DNA from: Hydrogenophilales bacterium 28-61-23
Lineage (GTDB): Bacteria; Pseudomonadota; Gammaproteobacteria; Burkholderiales; Thiobacillaceae
Length of the DNA: 64,000 nucleotides
Assembly (NCBI GenBank): GCA_002281555.1
Contig: NCGJ01000007.1
Coordinates: 57,923 to 121,922 of the forward strand
Reading direction: 5' to 3'
Made by a program: the position numbers and the translations under genes. Positions 1 to 8,626 of the stretch are shown in pieces (positions within the stretch are counted from its first letter, which is position 1; each line of letters opens with the position of its first letter). The notes under the pieces are model-generated. The model worked only from the letters and a program-made list of their open reading frames with translations, ran no database searches and had not been told where the DNA came from.

Positions 1-1
1 T

Positions 2-316
2 TTCGGCACCGGCTATTCCAGCCTGAGTTACCTGAAACGTTTTCCGGTGGACCGTCTCAAGATCGACAAGAGTTTCGTGCAGGACGTGAACCACGATCCC
101 GACGATGCCGCCATCGCCCGCGCCATCATCAGCCTGGGCCACAGCTTGAATCTGCGCGTGGTGGCCGAAGGCGTCGAAACCGAAGCCCAGCTCGAGTTCA
201 TGCGCGCGCACGGCTGCGACGAGATTCAAGGCTATTTCTTCAGCCGGCCCGTGCTGGCGACGGAATTCGAGGCGATGTTGCTGCGCCAGCGCGACGACTA
301 TCCGTTCGGCGGATGA
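2..316 (+). CDS. EAL-domain cyclic-di-GMP phosphodiesterase, C-terminal fragment (cut by window edge)
   Basis: The reading frame is open from the first bases and encodes the last 104 residues of an EAL domain. Visible landmarks are FGTGYSS, the KIDKSFV metal/substrate region, the VAEGVET segment and the closing GCDEIQGYFFSRP, all in the usual order. The family hydrolyses cyclic-di-GMP. Upstream sensor or GGDEF domains lie outside the window, so the full architecture is unknown. The same C-terminal block is present in the complete GGDEF-EAL protein at 14212-16941. It is convergent with draT, 46 bp away. Confidence 0.93.
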   Translation, partial: FGTGYSSLSYLKRFPVDRLKIDKSFVQDVNHDPDDAAIARAIISLGHSLNLRVVAEGVETEAQLEFMRAHGCDEIQGYFFSRPVLATEFEAMLLRQRDDYPFGG

Positions 317-362
317 CCTGCTTATCGCAAGCTCGCGCCTCGTCGGCCTGGTCGCATCCAAT

Positions 363-1178
363 TCACTCCAGGAAAACCCGTACCTCGTACACCCCGCCAA
401 TCACGCCGAACTCCTTTTCGCCGCGCAATTTGCCCGGCAACAGGCCGTGAAAGAAGAACACCTTGGGCAGCGGCACTTGCACTTCCAGAATGCTGTCGCC
501 GAATTCGCAGGCGCGTTCCCGCTCGCGGGTGAAGGAGTTGAGGCTGTTGAGCAGGACGGTACGCCGATGCCGATTTGCCGTGGCCTCGCCCAATTCCTCG
601 TAACCGCCCATCCGGTTCACGCCCCGGTACAGGGTCAGGTGGGTTGATGCCGGCCACTGCCGCGCCAGCTCGTATTGGCAATAGCTGTAGAGCAGATCGA
701 ACTGCGCTTCCAGGCTGTTGGTGTTGTACAGGCCGCCGCTGCGCTGTTCCAGGTAATGCCGGTAGGCAGGGCCGGAGAAATCGCGGATCGGCCCGCCGTG
801 ATGGCGCGGCAGCAGACCGAAGCGCGACTCCACCCAGCCTTTCAGCACCGCGCCTTCCCGCCCGTCGGCGTCGAAGGCCCAGCCGCGCAAGATGCGCAGA
901 TAGCTGGCCTTGGCGCGGCCGTGTTGCGGCGTATAGCCGGCTGCCTCCGGATCCTCGAGGCTGAAGGCGGCACCCATGTGGGCCATGAACATGCCGGCGC
1001 GCTCGGCCGGATCGTCCAGCCTTGCCAGATGCTCGAACAACGGTCGGTGCAACTCTTCGACGCCATCCAGTTTCAGCGGCACCGGATGCCGCTGGTAAGT
1101 CAGGCTGCCAAGAATCGCCGCCGGCAGGTTGCAGCGGTTGATGGGCAGACGGACGGCGCGCGGAAGGCTGGTGGACAT
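363..1178 (-). CDS. draT: NAD+-dinitrogen-reductase ADP-ribosyltransferase DraT
   Basis: Recognised as DraT from the N-terminal LPINRCNLPAAILGSLTYQ segment, the LYRGVNRMGGYEEL motif and the C-terminal EFGVIGGVYEVRV segment. DraT transfers ADP-ribose from NAD+ to Arg101 of NifH and switches nitrogenase off in response to ammonium or energy loss. The target Arg101 is present in the NifH of this window (18171-19061). The chosen ATG gives 271 residues, close to known DraT proteins; an in-frame ATG at 1235 is possible and neither has a clear ribosome binding site. No DraG (the reversing glycohydrolase) gene is adjacent or elsewhere in the window. Confidence 0.9.
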   Translation of the reverse strand: MSTSLPRAVRLPINRCNLPAAILGSLTYQRHPVPLKLDGVEELHRPLFEHLARLDDPAERAGMFMAHMGAAFSLEDPEAAGYTPQHGRAKASYLRILRGWAFDADGREGAVLKGWVESRFGLLPRHHGGPIRDFSGPAYRHYLEQRSGGLYNTNSLEAQFDLLYSYCQYELARQWPASTHLTLYRGVNRMGGYEELGEATANRHRRTVLLNSLNSFTRERERACEFGDSILEVQVPLPKVFFFHGLLPGKLRGEKEFGVIGGVYEVRVFLE

Positions 1179-1339
1179 GTTCGTTGGACGGATGAGGTGC
1201 TGTTGTATCCGGGCGACAGCCGGAGTCTCGGTCATTCGGGGGCTCTGTGCTGGGCCAGGTCGACACATATTGGGGGCGTAGCGAAAGAATGACAACGCGC
1301 CGGGGGAAAGTCCAAACAGACCGGTATCTGCATGATGAA

Positions 1340-1372
1340 ATATCCGACTGTGAGTGTCGGATATTTTTACAG
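1340..1372 (+). promoter_or_regulatory. Candidate enhancer palindrome of the PEP-CTERM regulon
   Basis: A perfect 9-bp inverted repeat (ATATCCGAC at 1340-1348, GTCGGATAT at 1356-1364) runs into TTTTACAG. The same TGTCGG...TTTTAC layout occurs before the PEP-CTERM genes ending at 31545 and 35100. It lies 62-94 bp upstream of the sigma-54 promoter at 1434, the usual distance for an enhancer-binding protein. PrsK/PrsR two-component systems are known to drive PEP-CTERM genes with RpoN; binding here is inferred. Confidence 0.6.
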
Positions 1373-1433
1373 TCTTGCCTGTATTTGATTTTTTAGGCTC
1401 ATAACCTATTGATTCCAATTGGCCGCGCGACGC

Positions 1434-1449
1434 TGGAATAGAAGTTGCT
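1434..1449 (+). promoter_or_regulatory. Sigma-54 promoter of PEP-CTERM gene
   Basis: TGGAATAGAAGTTGCT matches the -24/-12 pattern TGGCAC-N5-TTGCW at the essential GG and GC positions with exact spacing. It lies about 40 bp before the chosen start of the PEP-CTERM gene. Confidence 0.6.
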
Positions 1450-1489
1450 TACAGTCGAAAACTGACCATCCGCCCGCTTGGAGAGAAAA

Positions 1490-2179
1490 TTGAAGACCCA
1501 GTCCGACTCCCCGCCGTACTCTCGGTTTTTCGCGGACGCTTTGTTTTCCGGATTCTTGCTGATGTGTGGCCTGGTCTTGGGCGCGGGTTCCGCCCATGCC
1601 GCCACGCAGTCCTACAGCGGCTTGTTTTCGCTGGACGATGAGCGGGCGCTCATGTCTTTCACCGTCGCCACCCCGGGCGCCGTCACCATGCAGACCTGGT
1701 CCTTCGGCGGTGGCATCGACGGCGCTGGCAACGCCGTCGCGGCGGGCGGCTTCGCCCCCGTGCTTTCCCTGTTCGATGCGACCGACGCATTGATCGGTGT
1801 CGCCCAGGCGGGCGTGGCCGGATGCGGCGACGGCAACGTGGATTCAAGCAGCGGTTACTGCTGGGATGTGTCCTGGTCCGGGGTTCTCGGCGCGGGTTCC
1901 TATCTCGCTGTCCTGACCCAGGACGACAACTCGCCCACGGGCCCCTTCTTGAGCGATGGCTTCCTGCGCGATGGACAAGGCAACTTCACCGGCCCGAATT
2001 TCCTGGGCGTGGCTGGCAGCTTCATCCTGGTGGATGGCGCCCAGCGCGATGGCCATTGGGCTCTGGACGTGACCACCCCGATACCCGAGCCCGAACCCTG
2101 GGCCGTGCTGCTGGCTGGTCTGGGCCTGATCGGCCTGCGCACCTTGCCCGGATCCAACCGCGCGCGACTGACGGATTGA
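1490..2179 (+). CDS. PEP-CTERM sorting domain protein (DVUA0089-like)
   Basis: Secreted protein of 229 residues. It has an N-terminal signal peptide (FFADALFSGFLLMCGLVLGAGSAHA), a beta-rich middle and a C-terminal PEP-CTERM signal: IPEPEPW, a hydrophobic stretch and a basic tail. The sorting signal is read by an exosortase (not in this window), which anchors or releases the protein at the cell surface together with exopolysaccharide. The middle region (YSGLFSLDDERALMSFTVATPG, the LTQDDNSP motif) resembles the DVUA0089 family of unknown function. The start is a TTG placed 4 nt after GGAGAG; another TTG at 1478 is in frame. A sigma-54 promoter with an enhancer palindrome precedes it. Confidence 0.82.
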   Translation: MKTQSDSPPYSRFFADALFSGFLLMCGLVLGAGSAHAATQSYSGLFSLDDERALMSFTVATPGAVTMQTWSFGGGIDGAGNAVAAGGFAPVLSLFDATDALIGVAQAGVAGCGDGNVDSSSGYCWDVSWSGVLGAGSYLAVLTQDDNSPTGPFLSDGFLRDGQGNFTGPNFLGVAGSFILVDGAQRDGHWALDVTTPIPEPEPWAVLLAGLGLIGLRTLPGSNRARLTD

Positions 2180-2334
2180 CTGAATCGTCACCAAAAAAAC
2201 ACTACGCTTGACGGTGGCCATCAGGTTCACCGAGTTCGCCCGCACGCATCCAAGCCCACAACAAGGCGCAACCAGGTTTCTGGCCGCCATATAACGAAAA
2301 TCGAAACGACCCATCGTCCCGGAGGAGAAATACC

Positions 2335-3480
2335 ATGACACACCGCCAACCCCGTCCCTTGCTTGCCGCGCTGCTTGGCCTTTGCGCTCTGGCCCCGCTC
2401 AGCGCCGCCGCTCTGGAAGCCGTTCTCACCGATGATGTCCATCTGTCCAGCGCCAGCCCGGCCAGCAACTACGGCGCCTTGCCGACGCTGAATGTAAGCC
2501 CGAGCGCACAGGCGCTGCTGCAATTCGACCTGGGCGCCCTGCCGGCCGGTACCCTGCCCGAGCAGATCGCCAAGGCCACCCTGCATGTCTGGGTGAACAA
2601 GGTGGGTGCGGCCGGGGAAATTGAAGTGGCCCAGATCACATCGGACTGGGGTGAAAAGACGGTGACCCAGAACAGCGCGCCTGGTATCCATATCCCCGCT
2701 GCCAGTGTGCTCGTGGCCCAGGCCGGCCAGTGGGCGAGCATGGATCTGACCGGGACGGTGAAGCAATGGGTGGAATACCCGGCCAGCAATTTCGGCCTGG
2801 CCCTCGCTCCGGCGCTGAGCAGTCCGGCCACGACGGTTTTTCTGGACAGCAAGGAGAACACGGCGACCAGCCATCCGGCGCGATTGGAGATCGTGCTGGC
2901 CGGGCCGCGCGGCGAGATCGGCCCCATGGGCTTGCAGGGGCCGAAAGGAGATATGGGGCCGCAGGGAGCGAATGGCGCCCCCGGGGCCACGGGCGCTACC
3001 GGGCTTCAGGGCGCGATTGGACCCGAGGGCGCCACCGGGCCCCAGGGCGCCACCGGTGCCCAAGGCCCCAGCGGCGTGGTTGCCATCGCCGCCTGGAACG
3101 GTCAAGCCACGGCTGTCACCCTAAGCAACACGAGTTATACGTTTGTCGGGCCTACCGCCACACTGACCGCCACCTCATCCGCTCAGCGCATCACCACGGC
3201 GGGTTCGCTGACGTTTGTGCCTTCCGCGACCACGTCGCTGCGTGTGGACATCTGCTACCGCTCGAGCACCGGCACGACACTCCAAACTCCGGGCGTGGGC
3301 TACAAGGTGATCCCTTCGGTCGTCAATGTACGCCTGCCGGTCAACGTCGCGAACAGCTTCAAACCCGGCGCGGGGACTTGGCTGGTCGGCCCATGCGTGC
3401 GACAGAATGCCGCCGCCATGAGTCTGAGCGTCTCCTCCGACGACTGGAGTACCGGTTGGGCGATGCTCACCAACGAATAG
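2335..3480 (+). CDS. Secreted DNRLRE-domain protein with collagen-like Gly-X-Y segment
   Basis: 381 residues. A signal peptide (residues 1-26) is followed by a DNRLRE domain (about 27-188: [34 protein letters not shown]). Residues 190-247 are 19 uninterrupted Gly-X-Y collagen triplets, followed by a beta-rich C-terminal domain with two cysteines. Collagen-like segments in bacteria form trimeric triple helices in surface or secreted proteins. The DNRLRE domain is also found at the C-terminus of the phosphatase at 41485-43512. A good ribosome binding site (GGAGGAG) precedes the ATG. Function is unknown; a surface adhesin or matrix role is inferred from the layout. Confidence 0.8.
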   Translation: MTHRQPRPLLAALLGLCALAPLSAAALEAVLTDDVHLSSASPASNYGALPTLNVSPSAQALLQFDLGALPAGTLPEQIAKATLHVWVNKVGAAGEIEVAQITSDWGEKTVTQNSAPGIHIPAASVLVAQAGQWASMDLTGTVKQWVEYPASNFGLALAPALSSPATTVFLDSKENTATSHPARLEIVLAGPRGEIGPMGLQGPKGDMGPQGANGAPGATGATGLQGAIGPEGATGPQGATGAQGPSGVVAIAAWNGQATAVTLSNTSYTFVGPTATLTATSSAQRITTAGSLTFVPSATTSLRVDICYRSSTGTTLQTPGVGYKVIPSVVNVRLPVNVANSFKPGAGTWLVGPCVRQNAAAMSLSVSSDDWSTGWAMLTNE

Positions 3481-3549
3481 CCCATGTTCGACGGCAAGCC
3501 GCGCATGCGGTAGTTCAACAAGGCGCCGCCTGCGCGGAACCCGGAAACC

Positions 3550-5082
3550 CTATACCTCGCACACCCCCGCCATCCCGACTATGCCGTCCTGATCCACGCT
3601 TTCGATCCTGACCGTATAGCCCCACAACCGGGCGATGTGGCGCAGCATCTCCGGCGTGCTTTCGCCCAGCGGTCGGCGGTTGTGCATGTAATGGCGTAGG
3701 GTCAGGGAGCGGTCGCCATAGACATTCACATCGTAGACCTGGATGTTGGGCTCCCGGTTGCCCAGGTTGTATTGCTCCGCGAGCAGTTGGCGCACCGCGC
3801 GGTAGCCGGCGTCGTCGTGGATGGCGGCGATTTCCAGTTTCTCTTCCTGATCGTCGTCGACCACCGCGAACAGCTTCAGTTCGCGGATCAGCCTGGGTGA
3901 CAGGTACTGGGCGATGAAGCTTTCATCCTTGAAGTTGCGCATGGCGAAGTCCAGGGACTTCACCCAATCGCTACCGGCCAACTCCGGAAACCAGCGGCGG
4001 TCTTCCTCGCTCGGCTGTTCGCAGATGCGGCGCAGGTCGGTGAACATGGCGAAGCCGAGCGCATAGGGGTTGATGCCGCTGTACATGCGGCTGTAGTAGG
4101 GCGGCTGGTAGACCACGTTGGTGTGGCTTTGCAGGAATTCCAGCATGAAGCCGTCGGTCAGTTTGCCTTCCTCGTACAGGTGGTTGAGCAGGGTGTAGTG
4201 CCAGAACGTGGCCCAACCCTCGTTCATGACCTGGGTCTGCCGCTGCGGATAGAAGTACTGGGCGATCTTGCGCACGATGCGCACGATCTCGCGTTGCCAG
4301 GGCTCCAGGCGCGGGGCGTTCTTCTCGATGAAATAGAGCAGGTTTTCCTGCGGCTCGGCGGGGAAGCGGCGCTCCTTTTTCTCTGCCTCCGACGCCTCCT
4401 TGGGCGGCAGCGTGCGCCACAGGTCGTTGACCTGGGACTGCAGGTAATCCTCGCGCTCGGTCTGGCGCGCCTGTTCCTTGGCCATCGACAGCTTGGCCGG
4501 GCGCTTGTAGCGGTCGACGCCGTAATTCATCAGCGCATGGCAGGAGTCGAGCAGGTTTTCCACCGCTTCCTCGCCGTGGCGCTGTTCGCATTCGGCGATG
4601 AAATTGCGCGCGAACACCAGGTAATCGAGGATGCCCTCGGCATCGGTCCAGGTGCGGAACAGGTAGTTGCCCTTGAAGAAAGAGTTGTGGCCATAGGCGG
4701 CGTGGGCGATCACCAGCGCCTGCATGGTCATGGTGTTTTCTTCCATGAGGTAGGCGATGCAGGGGCTGGAATTGATCACGATTTCGTAGGCCAGGCCCAT
4801 CTGGCCGCGCTTGTAGCTTTTCTGGGTGGACAGGAACTGTTTGCCGTAGGACCAGTGGTGGTAGCCCACCGGCATGCCAACCGAGGAATAGGCGTCGATC
4901 ATCTGCTCGGAGGTGATCACCTCGATCTGGTTGGGATAGGTGTCGAGGCCGAAATGGGCGGCGACCCGGCCGATTTCCCGGTCGTAGGTGTCGAGCAGCT
5001 CGAAGGTCCATTCCGAGCCCTCCGAGAGGGGAGCGCGCTGGACGGCAGGATCGGGCGAGGGGGAGGGGGCAAGTTGTTCCAT
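3550..5082 (-). CDS. spoVR: SpoVR family protein (YcgB)
   Basis: 510 residues, the same length as E. coli YcgB. Family landmarks are visible across the protein: the MPVGYHHWSYGK region near the N-terminus, the NSSPCIAYLMEEN block, AHAAYGHNSFFKGNYLF and, in the middle, MNEGWATFWHYTLLNHLYE. The biochemical role is not known; in Bacillus SpoVR affects spore cortex formation, and in proteobacteria the gene travels with the PrkA kinase and YeaH in nitrogen- or stress-responsive operons. It is the last gene of the prkA-yeaH-spoVR operon, 1 bp after yeaH. Confidence 0.95.
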   Translation of the reverse strand: MEQLAPSPSPDPAVQRAPLSEGSEWTFELLDTYDREIGRVAAHFGLDTYPNQIEVITSEQMIDAYSSVGMPVGYHHWSYGKQFLSTQKSYKRGQMGLAYEIVINSSPCIAYLMEENTMTMQALVIAHAAYGHNSFFKGNYLFRTWTDAEGILDYLVFARNFIAECEQRHGEEAVENLLDSCHALMNYGVDRYKRPAKLSMAKEQARQTEREDYLQSQVNDLWRTLPPKEASEAEKKERRFPAEPQENLLYFIEKNAPRLEPWQREIVRIVRKIAQYFYPQRQTQVMNEGWATFWHYTLLNHLYEEGKLTDGFMLEFLQSHTNVVYQPPYYSRMYSGINPYALGFAMFTDLRRICEQPSEEDRRWFPELAGSDWVKSLDFAMRNFKDESFIAQYLSPRLIRELKLFAVVDDDQEEKLEIAAIHDDAGYRAVRQLLAEQYNLGNREPNIQVYDVNVYGDRSLTLRHYMHNRRPLGESTPEMLRHIARLWGYTVRIESVDQDGIVGMAGVCEV

Positions 5083-5083
5083 C

Positions 5084-6346
5084 TCAAGTCACCTTCTTGC
5101 TGAACAGTTCCCGGAATACCGGATAGATGTCCTCCAGCCCGAGGATGCGCTGCATGGCGAAGCGCGGGCTGCTCGCCCGCACCAGCTCATACTCGCGCCA
5201 GAGGCTCTGCGGTTCCCTGGCTTCGATCTCGACATAGGCGAAATACTGCACCAGCGGCAGGATGCTATGGGTCAGCAGCTCGCGGCAGCGCAGCGAATCC
5301 TGTTCCCAGTTGTCGCCGTCCGAGGCCTGCGCGGCGTAGATGTTCCAGGCCGCGCTGGGGTAGCGATCCAGGATGATTTCGCGCATCAGCTCCAGCGCGC
5401 TGGACACCACGGTGCCGCCACTTTCGCGCGCCGAAAAGAAGTTTTCCTCGTCCACTTCACTGGCCACGGTGTGGTGGCGGATGAAGACCAGCTCGATGCG
5501 TTCATAACTCTTGGTCAGGAACAGATAGAGCAGCATGAAGAAACGCTTGGCGATGTTCTTGCGGTTCTCGTCCATCGAGCCGGATACGTCGAGCAGACAG
5601 AACATCACCGCCTGGCTGGAGGGCGTCGGCTGGTCGACCCGATTGGCGTAGCGCAGATCCCAGGTGTCGATGAATGGCACGGCGGCGATGCGCGCCTTCA
5701 ACGTGGCGATTGCCTCGCGCAATTCATCGGCCTCGGGACTGGCGCCGAGGCCCTGGGCGATCAGACCCTCCAGTGCTTCCTCAGCCTCGCGCAGCGCTTC
5801 ACGCGGGCCGGAGGCCATGGTCAGACGGCGGCCGATGGCCTGTTTCATCGAGCGCACGACGTGCAGGTTGGACGGATTGCCCTGGCTGACGAAGCCGGCG
5901 CGGGCGCGTTTCACCTCCGGCACGGCGGCGAGTTGTTTCTTGACCAGATCGGGCAGCGCCAGATCCTGGAAGAAGAATTCCATGAACTCTTCCTTGCTCA
6001 GTTCGAACACGAACTCGTCCATGCCTTCGCCGTCCGGCGAGCCCTTGCCGCCACCGCTGCCGGCACCAGCCTCGGGCCGGTCGACCCGGTCGCCGCCGAC
6101 GAACTCCTGGTTGCCGGGATGGACGATGTTGCGCCGCCCGCCGGGGCCATGGTGGAAGATCGGCTCGGACAGGTCTTTCGACGGAATCGAAATTTTTTCG
6201 CCGCGCTCCAGATCCGCCACCTTGCGGCCGGAGACGGCCTCGGTCACGGCCTTGCGGATCTGGCCCTTGAAGCGGCGCAGGAAACGCTGCCGGTTGACGG
6301 CGCTGCGGTTCTTGCCGGACAGGCGGCGGTCGACGAGTTGGCTCAT
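5084..6346 (-). CDS. yeaH: YeaH/YhbH family protein (DUF444, VWA-like)
   Basis: 420 residues, as expected for YeaH. The N-terminus has the basic family segment (DRRLSGKNRSAVNRQRFLRR), the middle is Gly/Asp rich (GAGSGGGKGSPDGEGMDEFV) and the C-terminal half has a von Willebrand A-like fold with VMFCLLDVSGSMDE, a MIDAS-type DxSxS motif. It works with the PrkA kinase in an uncharacterised stress and nutrient pathway. Genes are tightly packed: 13 bp after prkA and 1 bp before spoVR. Confidence 0.94.
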   Translation of the reverse strand: MSQLVDRRLSGKNRSAVNRQRFLRRFKGQIRKAVTEAVSGRKVADLERGEKISIPSKDLSEPIFHHGPGGRRNIVHPGNQEFVGGDRVDRPEAGAGSGGGKGSPDGEGMDEFVFELSKEEFMEFFFQDLALPDLVKKQLAAVPEVKRARAGFVSQGNPSNLHVVRSMKQAIGRRLTMASGPREALREAEEALEGLIAQGLGASPEADELREAIATLKARIAAVPFIDTWDLRYANRVDQPTPSSQAVMFCLLDVSGSMDENRKNIAKRFFMLLYLFLTKSYERIELVFIRHHTVASEVDEENFFSARESGGTVVSSALELMREIILDRYPSAAWNIYAAQASDGDNWEQDSLRCRELLTHSILPLVQYFAYVEIEAREPQSLWREYELVRASSPRFAMQRILGLEDIYPVFRELFSKKVT

Positions 6347-6359
6347 GGCCGCATCCCGT

Positions 6360-8279
6360 TCAGGACGCCTTCCTCGCGCGCAGATACCACTCGGCCAGCA
6401 GACGCACCTGCTTCTCCGTGTAGCCCTTGGCGACCATGCGCTGGACGAAGTCGTGGTGCTTCTTCTGTTCGTCGCTGGACGCCTTGGCGTTGAACGAGAT
6501 CACCGGCAGCAGGTCTTCCGTGCTGGAGAACATGCGTTTTTCGATCACCGCGCGCAGCTTTTCGTAACTGGTCCAGGCCGGGTTCTTGCCCTGATTCTGG
6601 GCGCGGGCGCGCAATACGAAGTTGACCACTTCGTGGCGGAAGTCCTTCGGGTTGGCGATGCCGGCCGGCTTTTCGATCTTTTCCAGCTCGGTGTTGAGCT
6701 GGCCGCGGTCGAGGATCTCGCCGGTGTCCGAGTCGCGGTATTCCTGATCCTGTATCCACATGTCGGCGAAGCTGACGTAGCGGTCGAAGATGTTCTGGCC
6801 GTATTCCGAGTAGGACTCCAGATAGGCGGTCTGCAATTCCTTTTCGATGAACGACGCATAGTGCGGCGCCAGATATTCCTTCAGATAGGCGACGTAGCGC
6901 TGCTCCAGCTCGGGCGGTAGCTGTTCCTGTTCGATCTGCTGTTCCAGGATGTAGAGCAGGTGCACCGAGTTGGCGGCGATCTCGCTGTGGTCGAAGTTGA
7001 ACACGCGCGACAGGATCTTGAACGCGAAGCGGGTCGAGATGCCGGTCATGCCCTCGTCGACGCCGGCGAAATCTCGGTATTCCTGATAGCTCTTGGCCTT
7101 GGGATCGGTGTCCTTCAGGTTGTCGCCGTCGTAGACGCGCATCTTGGAATAGATGCTGGAGTTTTCCGGTTCCTTCAGGCGCGTCAGCACCGAGAACTGG
7201 GCCAGCATTTCCAGCGTGCCGGGCGCGCAGGGCGCTTCCGACAGCGAACTGTGCTGCATCAGTTTCTGATAGATCTTCACCTCGTCGGACACGCGCAAGC
7301 AGTAGGGCACCTTGACGATGTAGATGCGGTCCAGGAAGGCCTCGTTGTTCTTGTTGTTGCGGAAGGCGGTCCATTCCGATTCGTTGCTGTGCGCCAGCAC
7401 CACGCCATCGAACGGAATCGCGCCGAAGCCTTCGGTGCCTTTGTAGTTGCCCTCCTGGGTGGCGGTCAGCAGCGGGTGCAGCACCTTGATCGGCGCCTTG
7501 AACATCTCGACGAATTCGAGCAGACCCTGGTTGGACAGGCACAGTCCGCCCGAGTAGCTGTAGGCGTCCGGGTCGTCCTGGGAGAATTTTTCCAGCTTGC
7601 GGATATCCACCTTGCCGACCAGCGAGGAGATGTCCTGATTGTTCTCGTCGCCCGGTTCCGTCTTGGAAATGCCCATCTGGCCCAGCACCGAGGGCCAGCG
7701 CTTGACCACGCGGAACTTGGTGATGTCGCCATTGAACTCGTGCAGGCGTTTTACCGCCCAGGGCGACAACACCCGGCCCAGATAGCGGCGCGGAATGCCG
7801 TAATCCTGTTCCAGAATTTCGCCGTCCTCGTCGGCGGAGAACAGCGCCAGCGGCGAATCGTTCACCGGCGAACCCTGGATGGCATAGAACGGCGCTTTCT
7901 CCATCAGGTGCTTGAGCTTTTCCGCCAGCGACGATTTGCCACCGCCGACCGGGCCGAGCAGGTAAAGAATCTGCTTCTTCTCCTCCAGGCCCTGCGCGGC
8001 GTGGCGGAAATAGGAAACGATCTGTTCGATGGTTTCCTCCATGCCATAGAAATCCTTGAAGGCGGGATAGATCTTGATCGTCTTGTTGGAAAACAGCCGC
8101 GACAAACGCGCATCCTGGCGGGTATCGACCAACTCCGGCTCGCCGATGGCGGCCAGCATGCGCTCGGCGGAGCTGGCGTAGGCGAAGCGATCCTGTTTGC
8201 AGATGTCGAGGAATTCCTCCAGGGAATATTCCTCTTCCACCCGGCGGTAACGTTCGATGTACTGGTTGAACAAGCTCAT
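6360..8279 (-). CDS. prkA: PrkA family serine protein kinase (YeaG)
   Basis: 639 residues beginning MSLFNQYIERYRRVEEEYS, with E. coli YeaG as the nearest remembered relative (about 644 residues). An AAA-type P-loop is present (LLGPVGGGKSSLAEKLK), preceded by the family signature KIYPAFKDFYGMEETIEQIV; the C-terminal PrkA kinase domain follows. The family phosphorylates proteins under nutrient stress. The ATG at 8279 was chosen over upstream codons because family homology starts there and GGGAGA precedes it. A sigma-54 promoter lies 45 bp upstream, which agrees with nitrogen control of this operon in enterobacteria. Confidence 0.95.
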   Translation of the reverse strand: MSLFNQYIERYRRVEEEYSLEEFLDICKQDRFAYASSAERMLAAIGEPELVDTRQDARLSRLFSNKTIKIYPAFKDFYGMEETIEQIVSYFRHAAQGLEEKKQILYLLGPVGGGKSSLAEKLKHLMEKAPFYAIQGSPVNDSPLALFSADEDGEILEQDYGIPRRYLGRVLSPWAVKRLHEFNGDITKFRVVKRWPSVLGQMGISKTEPGDENNQDISSLVGKVDIRKLEKFSQDDPDAYSYSGGLCLSNQGLLEFVEMFKAPIKVLHPLLTATQEGNYKGTEGFGAIPFDGVVLAHSNESEWTAFRNNKNNEAFLDRIYIVKVPYCLRVSDEVKIYQKLMQHSSLSEAPCAPGTLEMLAQFSVLTRLKEPENSSIYSKMRVYDGDNLKDTDPKAKSYQEYRDFAGVDEGMTGISTRFAFKILSRVFNFDHSEIAANSVHLLYILEQQIEQEQLPPELEQRYVAYLKEYLAPHYASFIEKELQTAYLESYSEYGQNIFDRYVSFADMWIQDQEYRDSDTGEILDRGQLNTELEKIEKPAGIANPKDFRHEVVNFVLRARAQNQGKNPAWTSYEKLRAVIEKRMFSSTEDLLPVISFNAKASSDEQKKHHDFVQRMVAKGYTEKQVRLLAEWYLRARKAS

Positions 8280-8323
8280 GGCGGTCTCCCGGTTGCGGAT
8301 CGAAGGGCTTCTGTCAGACCTGT

Positions 8324-8339
8324 AGCAATACGCATGCCA
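8324..8339 (-). promoter_or_regulatory. Sigma-54 promoter of prkA operon, with candidate enhancer palindrome upstream
   Basis: On the minus strand TGGCATGCGTATTGCT fits TGGCAC-N5-TTGCW closely. A 6-bp inverted repeat (GTGCCG, 5 nt, CGGCAC; 8381-8397) lies 42-58 bp further upstream and could bind an NtrC-like activator. The rest of the 8280-8626 gap shows no other clear signal. Confidence 0.62.
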
Positions 8340-8626
8340 CAGACGGGATGCCCGTAGTTGGACTGAAATGAGCTCGATTGGTGCCGTGTAGCGGCACATC
8401 ATGAACGATGCCGGTTCACGCTGAGCGCTGCTGCACTGGAATGGTGCTGCGTTCGCATCGGCTGCCGAGTTTTCGACGTTGCCGCCGATGCGGGCGTTAT
8501 CCGTTATCCCAAGCGCCAAGCGGCGATCCATGCGGCTACGGCGCATAATCGCCGGCAGGAAAACGCCACTGCCGGCCACAGCGCTGCGCGTCCCCGCTGG
8601 CGACGGCCCCCCACCGAAAGCGCCCC

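Noticed and set aside
8381..8397. NifA site before prkA
   Set aside because: The palindrome GTGCCG-N5-CGGCAC does not fit TGT-N10-ACA; an NtrC-like site is the better guess.
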